In this document: positions 35,881-56,265 of the stretch, piece after piece | How the letters are laid out: the number at the start of each line of letters is the position of its first letter | Position numbering within the stretch: the first letter of the stretch is position 1 | NCBI GenBank assembly: GCA_026745465.1 | Contig: JACYXH010000409.1 | Location: forward strand, 1,532,001 to 1,596,000 | Direction of reading: 5' to 3' | Length of the DNA: 64,000 bases | Source of the DNA: Lota lota | Lineage: Eukaryota > Chordata > Actinopteri > Gadiformes > Lotidae | The notes under the pieces: generated by a model | The model's database searches: none | Seen by the model: the letters and a program-made list of their open reading frames with translations, nothing else | What the model was told of the DNA's origin: nothing | Program-made: the position numbers and the translations under genes

Positions 35881-36539
35881 TCCGGTTAAGGCTTTTTTAA
35901 ATGCGTATATTTGTCGTTTTTAAGTCCTTTTATTGTTCTGTTGTTAAAAAAAATATTTTTCAAAATACACGTAACAAAATGTAACAAACCACGGCAAATT
36001 ATTTATATGGCAGTGTTAAGCTAATCATTGTATGATTGGTGAATGCAACTCGTTTCCCAAAACATTACTCACCCATGATTATCACTTTGTTACTATAACA
36101 GCAGTAATTTAATTATAATCGGCTTTGTTGTATTCTGATTATCATGTTTGGCATGAGCTTCCTTAGTTTATATAAATTTAATGTGCAAGTTATACTATCA
36201 TCCTCTTAAAAAAATACACGGGGCTATAATGTAACAAGCAACAAAAACATCCAAAAATAGTTAATGCTTTACAAAGGTCTTCATTATTCTTCAGTCCAAG
36301 TAGTTTCACTAGTGTCAGAGTTCTATTTTGAATTGTTAGCATCCCGCATCGCTAACTTGGGACAGTATGCTAACTTGGGACAGTATTTATACATCCTAAC
36401 ATACCACCCGCTTATTTCAGATCAACAATATTGACACCTGAAATGACTGTAGTTTATTGGCCTTACAATAAACTTAACGACCCATGCATGCAACATGTAT
36501 TTGTAGCAGTAAAGTGTTTCGTGTGTTGTTGCTACTCCG

Positions 36540-36605
36540 AATGCTTTGATGGTTCTCAACCTCATTTGAAAGCCTCTTGATAAAAGAGTCTGCTAAATGA
36601 GACAG
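36540..36605 (+). mobile_element. SINE tail fragment between CCT4 and FAM161A
   Basis: CTCAACCTCATTTGAAAGCC then TCTTGATAAAAGAGTCTGCT and AAATGAG. It is nearly the same as the fragment at 33945. Confidence 0.5.
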
Positions 36606-36616
36606 GGTGGAATCAT

Positions 36617-36622
36617 TTTATT
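36617..36622 (-). terminator. cct4: Candidate CCT4 polyadenylation signal AATAAA
   Basis: TTTATT on plus, about 215 bases beyond the CCT4 stop codon on the transcribed strand. Confidence 0.45.
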
Positions 36623-36835
36623 ACATGACCATACGTTATGTTTTTACAGTTTCATCATTGACCTACTGTAGCCACATGCATGTATATAAACAAAAACACA
36701 GAAAGGAGGTGTGTCAAAAAAGAACTGTTGTTTTAATTTAATTATGCAACATAACAACTAGCGAGAACGTGAAGACAGACAGATCTCGGTTCCTTGTGGT
36801 CCGAGCAGGCTTCAGTGAGTTCACTAACGGTCCTC

Positions 36836-39800
36836 TTATCGGGTGTTCACCTGCGAGACAAGAACCACACCTCAACGTTAGGAGACGCACTATCATACAG
36901 GACCTCACATTCACGTATGTATCCAATCAGTCACTGGGCTTATTTGTACAGTCAGTCAGTCTTTTTAAATTATACACGGTTTTCAAAGTTGGTGCAAATA
37001 TCTAACAAAACGTGTATGCTGTGATGTACCTTTTAAACCTAAACCATCAGGTTTCTAAACCGCAAGCTCCTGTGATGGTGTTTTGACCACAGTCCTCAGC
37101 TCGGTGTTACTGTGTGCGTCTTACCACGTCGTCGATCTTGAGGATGCTGCGGACCGTCTCGGTGGCCAGGGTCAGGGCGCTGATGGAGACCAGCAGCGGC
37201 TGGACCACCAGCTCCTCCAGGATGTTGGAGATCCCACCCTGACAGGAGAAAGCACAGTGGCGCATCAACACCAGAACACAGGGAGCTCAGCAAACAGACG
37301 GCTTTCCCAGCTCATTCATGTGTGGGGAAAGTGCAGCAAAACCATTTGAAAAGGATTACATTTTTCATAAGATTACAATGCAATGCAAAGTTCACACACA
37401 GACCGAAAGCAAACAAAACACTGAAGGAAAGCTCAACCATAGTGCCAGAGTGAATGGCAACATCTTGAGCGTTCGAAACCCTCCTCCTAAACAGCACGGG
37501 CCCCGGCCTTAGAATCCGTCAACCCCCGAGGCTACTCCTGGTGGAACTGACCTTGCGGACGTTGATGCCAGCCGTCTTCTCCCCCTGGGCGTGTCTGTTG
37601 CGGAGCTCCGTCACTGTGGAGATGGGGTTAAGGCCGGCATTCTCTGCCAGTGTGGAGGGGATGACCTCCAGGGCGTCGGCGTAAGCGCGCACGCAGTAGG
37701 CCTCCATGCCCCCCAGGGTGCGGGAGTACTCGGCCAGCCGCAGTGCCAGCTCGATCTCCGGGGCACCGCCTCCAGCAATCAGGGCCCTGAGGACCGATAA
37801 ACATCAAGTTAATGCTAACTCACTTGTAATTAACCAACACAAACAGCAACCTTCGAGAGGCCCAACTATATGCTGCAGGGTAGTCTAGCGTTTAGGGCGC
37901 ACCTCACAGCCATAAGGATCTGGGTTTGAACCCCTCATGTCTGAGTCCTTGAGCAAGATGAGCCTAACCCCTAGCGGCTCCTTAATAACACGCATCTAGA
38001 TTCCCTGCAAGTCGCTTTGGATAAAGGCGCATGATCACAAATTGTTATTCGTGAGCGAAACAACACTTTCTAAACAGACACCAAAAACAGGATTGATTTA
38101 GATTGCCCATCACAGAAGTGAAAAGAGGCCATCTCTCCTCGGATGTGGGGGGGGGGGGTACCTCTTCTTGACCAGGCAGCGGATCACACACAGGGCGTCG
38201 TGGATGGAGCGCTCTGCCTCCTCGATGACCAGCTTGTTGGAGCCCCGCACCACGATGCTCACTGTCTTCCCTGGGCTGCTGCAGCCGGTGATCTACACCC
38301 AGAGCAACACCACTTCATGTTAACACAATACACCATCCCATGTTGATACAATACAGAGGAGCTACACCACCTCATCTCATGTTAATACAATACACCCAGG
38401 AGCTACATCACCTCATTTTAATACAATACACCAAGGACCTAAATTATCTCTTGTTAGTCTAATAAGAGTTGATTCATTTTATTTTGTGTGTTAAAATCAT
38501 GAATTAAATATAGGGTAGACAATTTATTTGAAAAGCCCTTTGTTGAAATTCTCCTAACATCAGGAAGGTAATCAATGAATTAACTGCTCCGACCAAAAAA
38601 CAAAAGAAAATCCAGTATCTGTGGCGGTTCACATTCACATTCTTCGGTTATTACCATTACTGGCCAACCCTGCAACCAGCAGTATAAGTGTAGATCTTGT
38701 CATCGATCTATAATGTGCTGCTGTTCCTCTCATTAAGGTCCTGGGATCTGATTGGTTGTCACGTACCTTGACCAGCTTGCCGGAGCCATCCAGGTGCACC
38801 TCCTCAGCCAGCTCGGCGCTGCCCAGCATCTCAGGGGTGAACTGGTCAATGTGGGCGATGGGCTTGGTGCCGATGGTCTGGAGACAAGGACGTACAAACA
38901 CAACGTTGTTCTCATGCACCAGGCAGCACCCGTCTCATGCACCAGGCAGCACCCGTCTCATGCACCAGGCAGCACCCGTCTCATTCTCAACATTATTTTA
39001 AGATTGTTATTGTCTCAACCTTGGGAGCTCGCACTCCAGTGCTCTGAATGCATGAGCACCAGCAGGCTGCAGTTCACTTACTGGCCAGAGGGGTCAGTAA
39101 TGAGAAGGCATATCTGATCGGCATAATGGAGACCCTTTTTTGTTGATCACTGACCATCCCGCAGGGAGCAAGCGAGCTAGCGGAGAGCCTCACCTTGCAG
39201 ATGAACTCGATCTCCTCCCTCTCCACGTCCTTCACCACCATGATCTTCATCTTATTGAGGAAGTGCAAGGCCAGGTCACTCATGGCATCTCTGTGGACAA
39301 GGTTTTGGGCATCAGGGTCAGGTCTCTCGAAGCCAAGACACCCCAGAATAGATCAACCACCGAGCCTGTAGACTAGCTAAAGAAGACAGCCCACCCTGAG
39401 TCCGTAGACTACCTAGAGAAGATAAACCACCCTGAGACCGTAGACTACCAAGAGTAGATAGACCAGAATATAAAAAGATAGTGTGTAGACTACCAAGCAC
39501 CAAGAAAACTGTGGCACCAGAAATCAACCATTTAGACCATGTTGAATTCTGTTATTCTTCACACCGTTCTAGTGCTAGTGTGCGCGTAATAGAGTTTGTG
39601 TGCGTAATCGTGTGGGTGCGTGTGTCTTTTCTAGCATATGTTGGTTCAGGTTTGTGTGGTCGTGTGTGTGTACCTGAGAATGGACTTCTGGATGAGCAGG
39701 ACGTTACAGCCGGACTTCTTGATCTGCTTCACCAGGTTGAGGATGTAGGCCCTCTCCTCCCTCAGGACCCGGTCCATCTGGGCGTAGTCCGACACCACGA

Positions 39801-42800
39801 TCTGGTTGTCCATCTGCACACAGACACACGAAATAAGGGCCAATTCATAACACACAGACAAGAATCCGCATAGAGAGAAGTGGCCCCACTAACGTCGCTT
39901 TGTTGAGGCCGATCTCACATAGATTGTGAACAACTTGGTTATGACTATGCAATACACAATCCCGTACACTTTACATTTATCTTTGCATTAGGAGTTAAAA
40001 CATTTCTTGCAAGACAAACAATGTTCCGATCAGGCACATTATATATGGTATTCGAAGCTAAATACCGCGGGCATTGTGTGAATTATACAAGACGTGTGCC
40101 TTCATGTCATTAGAGGTAGTGGAAGAGAGGCCGCTACACCATTCAGACGGAAGGACAGTCTCTGTATCCCGTTTCAGTAGCCTCACATCCCAGGGAGTCA
40201 GATGAGTGGTAGTAAGACGGGAAGCCGATATATAAACACGCATGCCTACATGTAAACAGAAATGTTTAATTATTTCCACGTTTTGACATTATGAAAATGT
40301 AAAAATATGGACGAAGCAGATGTGACGTCACCCATAGGTTTCGGCTTTAGAAAGCGTAATCTGATTAATTACTTAAGTGTTAATTAAGTGGGATTTAGTT
40401 CAGTGGGACCAGGAAGTGTTTGAAGTCATTAGGTGTGGTTGTTGAGCGTGTAGCCTGGCTACTCACGTCGGTCTTGGGAGGTGAGAGGCAGAACTGAATG
40501 AGTCCGATCTTGGCCTTCTCTACACGGGAAATGCTGGTGGCCACCCTCTGGGTCAGAACCAGGCCCTCCACCATCTCACAGTCATCAATGGTCCCTCTAA
40601 AAACACACAGTAGGTCACATCAATCGTCAATACAATGGCGGCTAAACACAAACACCTCCTCTTGTGGTCTTCACACCAATGAGTTTGACACAATGCAGCT
40701 GAAGAGTCCATCATGGTTCTGGCTCTGTTCTGATAAGCCTGAGGTTCAGGCTGGAACCTTGAGACGGGTGCTGCCTGGAACATTCCTCCCAGTAAGTAGC
40801 TCAGCGTTTTTCCAACCTGTGGGTCACCTGATATGCATACACAGCTCTATAGAAATTGAACTTACCATCATTTCATCATCATTGCGCAAATGGGCTCACG
40901 AGAATTTCCTGGTTAGTGTCTAGGTCTCAAGGTTAGGTCTCATCGAATGTTTCTGTATTGCAGAACAGACTAATGAGGGTTGGTCGCAAAGAAATGGTAA
41001 CCCTTAAAAAATAAATCTAAAGGTGGGTGACTCGGGTCGCCGTGGCTACGGCAGCTGCTTCTTTTTTTTCTTTCTTATATACATTCAAAATTGTCACAAT
41101 TGACTCCCACATAAAATAAAAGTGTACGAAAAGTGTGTGTGCCTGTGTGAATTAAAACAATGTAATACATAGAAAACATGAATCCAAGCTACCCGAGCTT
41201 CTTCACCACGAGGATGTCGTGCAGGTCCACGCTGGTGGCAGTGGCGGGGTCGATCACCCTCATCACAGCGTCCACGCTCATGGGCGCCAGCAGGCTGGAG
41301 TACTGTGACACCACCTTGGAGCACAGAGAGGTGGTGGCGCTGTTAAGCAGCGTCTCGCGGTCGCTCAGCAGCACCGGGGAGCTCATGTCCGTCAGGATCT
41401 CCACGCCGCGGTCCACCGCCTTCTGGAAGGACTCGGAGATGATGGTGGGGTGGATGCCTGCACGCACACAGTCAAATATTTAACATGCTTAACCCCTCGC
41501 TTTCTTACTGTCTAAGTGGCACCAGTGAGAGTAAGAGAATGACTTTTTCGTTTGGTGGCATCCTCACAAATTCGGTGACATCCCTTTTTCTGCGCTTTGT
41601 TGTAGTATTGGCATGCCCTTTGTCACGTGCCATCCATGTATACATTAATATGAAAAGATTGCCCTTACTTAAATTAGGTAAAATTACTTTAACCTAAATT
41701 GTCAAATGTTTTTACTGCATAGGTGGTCCGCCAGTGCCTATACAACTCTTTCCTCACAAAGCAACTCTTTGCACTCCCACCTCCTCCTGTATCAAATATC
41801 TACCTTCTAATGACAAAAAGGCTGGTAATTAGGAAACAAACCTGTTTTTTTTTTCATTCCTGCTGATCCACGCGCTATAATATATCCGTCTATACTTATG
41901 TATTAAGTGGGTGGCGGAACATGGTTCTTCTTAAATATATACTTTTCCATTTAGATGTGTGCCTTCGTGTCATTAGAGGTAGTGGAAGGGAGGCCGCTAC
42001 ACCCTTCAGACTGAAGGACAGTCTCTGTATCCCGTTTCAGTAGCCTCACATCCCAGGGAGTCAGATGAGCGGTAGTAAGACGGGAAGCAGACATATAAAC
42101 ATGTCTTGTCCATTTCATTCGATCATAAGTATGTGTGAATACTTAAAATGGGAGTGGCGCATCGATGAACAATTTCAACGTAAAGGGAAATGTTAATGAT
42201 CTCATCCGCCTCATTAGGTAAATGAGGTGGAGGATGTACACTTTTAATAAAGGCTTTTTGTCATATTGTAGAACTTCTCCCGACAGGAATGAATAAATCA
42301 AATGCTCGCGATCGGCGCGGACACCTTTGGTGCAATCATTTAGCATGACCAGAGTTTTCCACAAGGCTAGACAGACCTAATGCTATAGCTAATGAGCTAG
42401 TCACGTGTTTTGGGAGAGTGGCTTTTCGAGGGAGGTTCGAAGGGAGGGGTGGAATTTTTAGCAGTGGTTGCGGCCGTTGGCACCTTTCTGCAGCAGCCTA
42501 GAGCAGGAGTCCAGCAGAGCTCCGGCGATCACCACCACCGAGGTGGTGCCGTCTCCAGCCTCCACGTCCTGCGCCTTGGAAAGTTCCACCAGCTGGAACA
42601 CATGTCATTATTAAACGATTCATCAAGGCAGAGTTCAGATACAAAGCACAAGATAGATAGACTTGGCTGAACTTTACAATGGTAAATATTAGAGGGGAGG
42701 GGCTTAACGTTACATGCATCTCTGACATGAACCCAACTTAACTTCTACTACAATCAGACGCTTGTGTCAAGTAACGTGATGCTAAAAAAGCTCCGATGTC

Positions 42801-43731
42801 CATGTAGTTACTATAGTGAACACAGTGTCTAGTACTAAGTCAGTGGTGTCAATTTCCCAATCATTGTCCCTTAAAGACAAAAAAAAAAGATTCAGAAGCT
42901 TGCCATAACTGAATCTAAAGTTTCATGATGGCAATCCAGGGTGTTGACACATCCCTCAATGGTTTGGCCATGTGTGGGGAACGTACCATCTTTGCTGCAG
43001 GGTGCAGCACCTGCATCTTCTTCAGGATGGTGGCTCCATCGTTCGTGATGGTGACATCACCCTTCTCATCCTGGATCTGAAACGCAACACTTTCAGTTAA
43101 CTTCCACTTTTAGAGAGTCTTGCAAAGATGTTCCATCTGGGCTGGCTATGGGACGAGATATGAGCACTAAATGATTTTACTGACCATCTTGTCCATCCCC
43201 TTTGGTCCCAGGCTGGTTCTGATGGCATCCGCGACAGCTGTAAAAAAACATAATTGGGTAGTTCAATCTCTATCCCGAACCACCCAAATGCAGCGTCATT
43301 GGACATCCTTTTATGGGCATAGAAGTGGTCAGACCACCATTGGTATCATTCATTGAATGACACTACAGACGACTGTCAATTTATTTAGACACAGTGATGG
43401 TGTACAGGTTTGCCTTTTAAATTACGTTCAAAAGCTACCGTAAAGAGACTGCTACATCACTAAACAGGGCTAGTCTCTGTGCTGGGTCTGGGGCGAGTCA
43501 TGTGCATCTTGCATCGTCACAGCATTACCTGATGTTAGCATAAACTGTTAGCATCGTTTCAAGCACTAACCGGGCGCCGTACTGACATTTAAGTAATTAA
43601 AATATAATTGTACCTTTTGCTGCAGAAATGTTACTGTAACGGATTTGGGCCGGCTTGTCGCGATCCACGTACGCCCCTCCTTTGTGTTTGCCTCCACTTA
43701 GGGCTTTGGGTGCCATCATTGCTTCTGGCAT
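36836..43731 (-). CDS. cct4: CCT4, T-complex protein 1 subunit delta (complete)
   Basis: CCT4 is one of eight subunits of the cytosolic chaperonin TRiC/CCT, which folds actin, tubulin and WD-repeat proteins with ATP. Thirteen exons in transcript order: 43614-43731, 43185-43237, 42987-43076, 42484-42592, 41193-41457, 40467-40596, 39674-39813, 39194-39290, 38767-38877, 38162-38292, 37552-37786, 37125-37238, 36836-36850 (1608 bases, 535 residues; human 539). TCP-1 family signatures are intact: [30 protein letters not shown] and [14 protein letters not shown] (the GDGTT nucleotide loop). The C-terminal part has [13 protein letters not shown] and [20 protein letters not shown]. The last exon is only 15 bases (VNTR and stop), joined after KIDDV. 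If the preceding intron is retained the protein ends RRTQ instead. Confidence 0.96.
37872..38042 (+). mobile_element. tRNA-derived SINE (CCT4 intron 10)
   Basis: A near-complete copy: tRNA-like head GGGTAGTCTAGCGTTTAGGG, B box GGGTTTGAACCCC, CTTGAGCAAGATGAGCCTAA, CCCCTAGCGGCTCCTTAATAA and tail CGCTTTGGATAAAGGCGC. Plus orientation. Confidence 0.7.
38300..38445. repeat. ~45-base tandem repeat beside the CCT4 exon 10 acceptor
   Basis: Three to four diverged units containing CATGTTAATACAATACACC followed by AGGAGCTACA(C/T)CACCTCAT. Confidence 0.75.
38914..38985. repeat. 23-base repeat, three copies (CCT4 intron 8)
   Basis: Three identical tandem copies of TCTCATGCACCAGGCAGCAC ending CCG. Confidence 0.93.
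40090..40256. mobile_element. Interspersed repeat copy a (CCT4 intron 6)
   Basis: About 150 bases starting GTGTGCCTTCATGTCATTAG, near-identical (roughly ten differences by eye) to 41956-42105 in the same orientation. No ends or coding capacity recognised. Confidence 0.6.
41517..41870. mobile_element. Unclassified interspersed repeat, copy 2 (CCT4 intron 4)
   Basis: Ordered block similarity to 13075-13340 in XPO1 intron 22, including CCTTTGTCACGTGCCATCC and GTCAAATGTTTTTACTGCAT. Confidence 0.5.
41956..42106. mobile_element. Interspersed repeat copy b (CCT4 intron 4)
   Basis: Second copy of the sequence at 40090-40256, starting GTGTGCCTTCGTGTCATTAG and ending near ACATATAAACATG. Confidence 0.6.
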
Positions 43732-44816
43732 CGTGAGTGATATTTGTCTAGAATTGTTAACTAAACCCTATAGTGTGGGTCAAATGTATCCCGAAGTGGA
43801 GATATTCCTCCTTGCTTCGGATGCGGTTGGATTATCTTTTAATTCCCAGCCCGATCAGAACGTTCTAGATCTATCAGGTGCGACTCGCCGGGTGAAAGGA
43901 CCCGCCTGTTGGTGACGCTCGATAATGACGCGTTTTAGTAGTCTAGAAATGTGCCCTGCGGTTGACATGTGCAAATTGATTGAATAGCAAACCCGGTGCA
44001 AAAAAGACAGTAGGAAATAATTTCTGATTTTATGTTATTTTGATTTGTACATGGCCTATACTTAGCAACGTATATAAATAAAGTTAGAAAGAAAACCGAT
44101 TGCCTGACATGTAGCGATAATGGTGCTTTTGTTCAGATCTTAGCTTATTTATTTTTTATGAACGACAAAACTAGTGTCCTCACATCGGTTTGGATAGGGA
44201 TGATATTGTAGATTGGCCTTGTAGAATACATCTGGTAGGTGGATCACAATAAGGATGCGTCTATACACATCACTTCCGATCAGTTTGATTAAAAAGTAAA
44301 TACGATGTTTATATATATGCGAGATTATATGCCGCTCAGAGCTAATATTTTTGGTCATATTTACGTAATATATTATAGGAGTATAAGAAGTGTAGCTAAT
44401 GCCTGTTGTAGGACTATGCTGGTGGGGTTTTATAAATCCAGGTAATATTTAAATGGCTGTATTTCTGATGTCATGGTGATTATTGACAGAATATCTGAGT
44501 TAAAATAAAATGTATAATATAATTGGATATTGTGTAGTACTGCTAACCAAAACATGTACGTTGCTGAACGTATATATGGTTAGCACTACTATGAGCAATT
44601 CGAGGTACTGGATGAGCAACAGTAGGAGCTACAGAAATATGAGTCCTTGTGTCAAGATCACAGGATGTTATGTGTGTCTGGGTAATAAAAAAAAAAGAAT
44701 GATATCCCTAATACACATTACAGATGGCATCCTATTCCTGTATCGGCAGCTACAGCAAACTGTTGCAAATAACCCGTTTGTTCCCTCAGCTCATAATATC
44801 CTTCATGTTCTCCAGA
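43732..44816. promoter_or_regulatory. CCT4/PUS10 divergent intergenic promoter region
   Basis: CCT4 (minus) and PUS10 (plus) start codons lie about 1.1 kb apart. The CCT4-proximal part has a heat-shock-element arrangement AGAACGTTCTAGATC (43857-43871), three alternating GAA/TTC-type pentamers. It also has two CRE-like TGACG half sites (43911-43915 and 43926-43930). A non-coding PUS10 exon probably lies in this interval because an acceptor precedes the PUS10 start codon, but it was not located. Confidence 0.5.
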
Positions 44817-44830
44817 GCTCAGTTGAGAAG

Positions 44831-52392
<7,562 letters not shown>

Positions 52393-52779
52393 CCAGCTCA
52401 TCCCATGGACGAGATGATGGCCTGGCCTCCTGCAACAACGAACCCTTCGCTACCACTTCCTGTTCAATCTATTTAACATCATTCAGTTCCTAAAATCTAA
52501 CTACAGGGAGAGAGCTCGATACAACTACGGCCTCTGATTGGCTCCTAGTAGTGCCTGCTGATGTCACAAGGCACAAACCTGGGCCAATCAAAAACCACCT
52601 GTCACCAGAGAGGGCGCTGTCCTGTGTTTCAGTGTACGGTTCCTCGTTGTGGATGCAGATAACTTAATCATAGCTTCAAAGTACTTCAAGGTTTGTGTAA
52701 AATATGCCATATGGAGATCGATTCTGTGGTCTAATTATTTTGTAAAAAATGATAGAAATTAAATTTGTCATTTGAGTTA

Positions 52780-52785
52780 AATAAA
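52780..52785 (+). terminator. pus10: PUS10 polyadenylation signal AATAAA
   Basis: AATAAA followed by GTGATCATC, 388 bases after the PUS10 stop codon. A second AATAAA lies near 53294. Confidence 0.55.
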
Positions 52786-54247
52786 GTGATCATCAGTCGT
52801 TAGGAACATATACAGGGCTTAAGATTAGTTAGGGTTATTTCGTTTTAGTTTGATAGGAGTGGCTCAAGTAGATGCCATGACTTTAGTAGTAACATTTAAG
52901 TTTTAGTAACATTGCATTTGTACCTTTTTAGTACAACATGTTCGCTTTCATTAGGGAGACCAGTGCTGAACGCAGGACCGAACGTTTCACTGGGGTCACA
53001 CTGCCAAGTCAGCTGAAACGGGAGTTTAGCACTCATTTTCACACTTTTCTTTTTATCGTTCCTTGAAGCTCGTTTTCAAGTCTGCTGTCGGTCAGTAGGC
53101 CAGTGTGGTTAGTACGGTGCATGCATATCAATAAACAACTCGAATCTGATGCCTGTGAAATGAGTCAAATGATTCCAGCGCTTAACAATTTGATGACAAC
53201 TGTACTACAAAGCCAAGCATGCCCTGTATCCGACCGAATGCAATGTTCTATGTGGACCGGAGTGTGCACCGTTGCATGCTTGCCGAGCTGTGAATAAAAA
53301 TTGATGTTTAGTACGAGTTAACAAATTTGTCCATCTTTCATATCCAATTAAATACACTTTCCAATTTATGGTTTCGGAAACGAGCAATGTGAGCAACTCG
53401 AGCTGAATTCACTTTAAAGGGTAGGTAAACAACCATTTTAGCAGGATATCTTTGGCATATGAGTTAAAAAAGGAAGGCCATTTGAGCAATTATGGCAGTC
53501 GTAAACGTTTTAAGTCACACTCGCTGGTGCGACTTTAGTGCTGGTGCTCACTTAAGCTAGGGCCCTAGCTAGTTTTCGATTCCAATATAAAACTACAACT
53601 CTAGAAATGCATTTTTAGCCGAAGTAGCAGACTTATTCTTTACAGAGAATTTCCCCCTTTTAATAACTATATTTTTATATCTAAACTAACACAAATGTTC
53701 ATTTCGTGAGACCCAAACAGAAGCGATTTTGGAGTTTCCTTACCCTTAATTCTTGCTCTCAACTGGTCTTTTAAATGTGGCTACACTTCACTGGTGATAA
53801 TGTTGTGGAAACATTCATGCCACAAAGTGGACCAAAAAGAAGAGATTTAGGAGACGCCAAACCCTGAAATGTAGTCTTTTAATTTAATTCAAAATAAATA
53901 CTACCATGGCAACGCAAGTCCACTACTGAGTTTCTGCCCTAATGTTGTTTTGGTAAGAAAACAAACAAGCAAACAATAAAAAAATAAAGTAAAATGACAT
54001 ATCCACATCCTTCATTAACGGTTCAACAGGTGCTTTTTCCCAACAAAAAAAAAATCTCCACGACGACGCCCTGGGCGACACAACCAGGGGACACGACAGA
54101 TAAATAAAACAGTACTATGGTACAGATGGGCTGGGGGAACAGAGTGATGACCTAGCACTGCAAACCCACTCCGTCGTGGTCCCACATGGTAAAGAAACGA
54201 CCAAACAGGCACATAACAGACCAACCTCAACATCACGATGCATACTC

Positions 54248-54380
<133 letters not shown>

Positions 54381-54696
54381 CCACTGCGGGACCCCAGGGG
54401 GGCAAAGTGGAGGAGGTCTGCGGTGGAGGTCTCCATATTTCTCGGAAGAGCGGAGGGAGAAAGGAGTCAAACACTTGTCCTTGATTTTCCGTCCTTCTCG
54501 TTATTTTCCTTATAAATGTTCAGTAAAGTTCGGAGTCTCGGTTGTATGTTTTTGTTGCTGAATCCTCAAAGCTCCCGGTAAAAGTTACACTGAAAAATAT
54601 TGGTCTGGTCAAGATGTGACGAAAGGAACACAAAAGAAAGCGTTGCATATTTACAACATAAACACACAAAGGTGGTGAAACGCATGTCCTTTTATG

Positions 54697-54700
<4 letters not shown>

Positions 54701-54755
<55 letters not shown>
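54701..54755. repeat. (CA)n microsatellite
   Basis: About 27 CA units. Confidence 0.97.
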
Positions 54756-54760
<5 letters not shown>

Positions 54761-55319
54761 GACAACCATCTCTTAGTACAGCTTCCGTAGTTTGACATGA
54801 TTGGCTAGTCTTGATACCATTGGGATGATCTCTGAGCTAATACTGATACTAGATATTATCTTACAGGCGTGGCCGTTAACACACAAAATGTTTCCCTTTT
54901 TATGGGGACCGGCATGGTCCCCACAAAGCATGGTCCTTACATCAGAGAGAAGTGGGTCTGAGTGTTAGGGGCAGAGTGAGAATTAGGCAGCTGCTATAAG
55001 AGCCAGATGTTAACAGCAGCATCCATACTCTAATGTGCTGCCAATGGGTCAGTCACATTTCTCCATCTTTCAAAACCGTCTGAGAGACACCATGGAAACG
55101 TTATGGTTGTTGAAAACTCCCATAAAATAATTCATCTCATCTCAAGTTTGTCGCCTTGTTGTGTCACCAACAATTTACTAGTGAACGAACTGGGAAAAAT
55201 GAACTAGTGAACCAACTGGTTGGCAAACCACAGTGCGATATCTGGGACCAGTAAGGAGGATGCAGTAAGACCAGTAAACCTCCAGAACCTTCTGGCCTTC
55301 CTTTGATCAAAAAGCTCAT

Positions 55320-55745
55320 TATTCATCACGGTTCTGTTGAGTCTAGGCTACGCTAACCAGCATAGCATAGTGTTATGAGTACGAGGACTAGCTAAACTAG
55401 GCTAGCAAGCGTAGTGTTGTGTGTATGAGCACTAGCTAGGCTCTGCTAGCTAATAGTGTGCGTGTGTGTGTCTGTGTGTGTGTTGGGCTAGCAAGGCTAC
55501 ACTAGCTAACAGTATTGTGTGTATGAGGACTAGCTAGTCTACACTTGCGAACATAGTGTTCTACGTGTTTCATAACCAGATAGGCTATGCTAGTTAATGT
55601 AGTGTATCAGGGCTAGCTGGCTAGGCTAGCTAACATAGTGTGTGTTTGAGGACTAGCTAGGCAATGGTAGCTAACGTAGTGTGTCTGAGGACTAGCTAGG
55701 CTACCCTAGCTAGCGTAGTGTTGTGTCTATGAGGATATAGCAGTG
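55320..55745. repeat. Degenerate GCTAGCTA-rich tandem repeat
   Basis: Eight or so diverged units of roughly 45-60 bases with TGAGGACTAGCTAGGCTA and GCTAACATAGTGTG. Rich in CTAG/GCTAGC palindromes. Confidence 0.75.
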
Positions 55746-55964
55746 AATACTGGCTAACACTGAGAATATCAATCTACCTTTAGTAAGAGTCTTCTCTCGG
55801 CCTGTTTCCGCTTGGATGCCCATCCTGTGTAAGTTTGTTGAGTGTCTTTCTGGAATGTGTGTTTCTGGAGTGTGTGGGACTATGCACTGTGTAGGAGATG
55901 TGTAACAGCATGAGGTTGCTCTCCCAGCCCGAACAAAAGCAGTGTTCTGCTGTGTGAAAGTCCA

Positions 55965-56265
55965 TCTTGGCGCTACTAGCAGGGCTAGCCTTACTAGCAG
56001 CGCTAGTGTTAGTAACAGGGCTAGACTTACTAGTCATGCTAGCGCTAATAGCCGTGCTAGCCTTACTAGAAGTGGTCTTAGTCTTACTAGCAGTGCTAGT
56101 GTTAGTAGCGGGGCTAGCCTTACTAGTTGTGCTAGCGCTACTAGCCGTACTAACCTTACTAAAAGTGCGCTAGCCTTACTAGCAGTGCTAGTGTTAGTAG
56201 CGGGGCTAGCCTTACTCGTCATGCTAGCACTAGTAGCCGTGCTAGCCTTGCTAGCGGTATCGCTA
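55965..56265. repeat. GCTAGCCTTACTAG tandem repeat
   Basis: Variable-length units (about 18-36 bases) such as GGGCTAGCCTTACTAGCAGT and GCTAGTGTTAGTAGC, read through as short Leu/Ala or Ser/Ala frames. No gene is supported. Confidence 0.85.

Noticed and set aside
44510..44830. Upstream in-frame ATGs extending PUS10
   Set aside because: A splice acceptor (TTCTCCAG, ending about 44816) precedes the family-like start at 44831; the extension has no similarity to PUS10.
52602..52622. CTCF-like CCAGAGAGGGCGCTG in the PUS10 3' UTR
   Set aside because: One base short of the usual CCAGCAGAGGGCGCT spacing; too weak to call.
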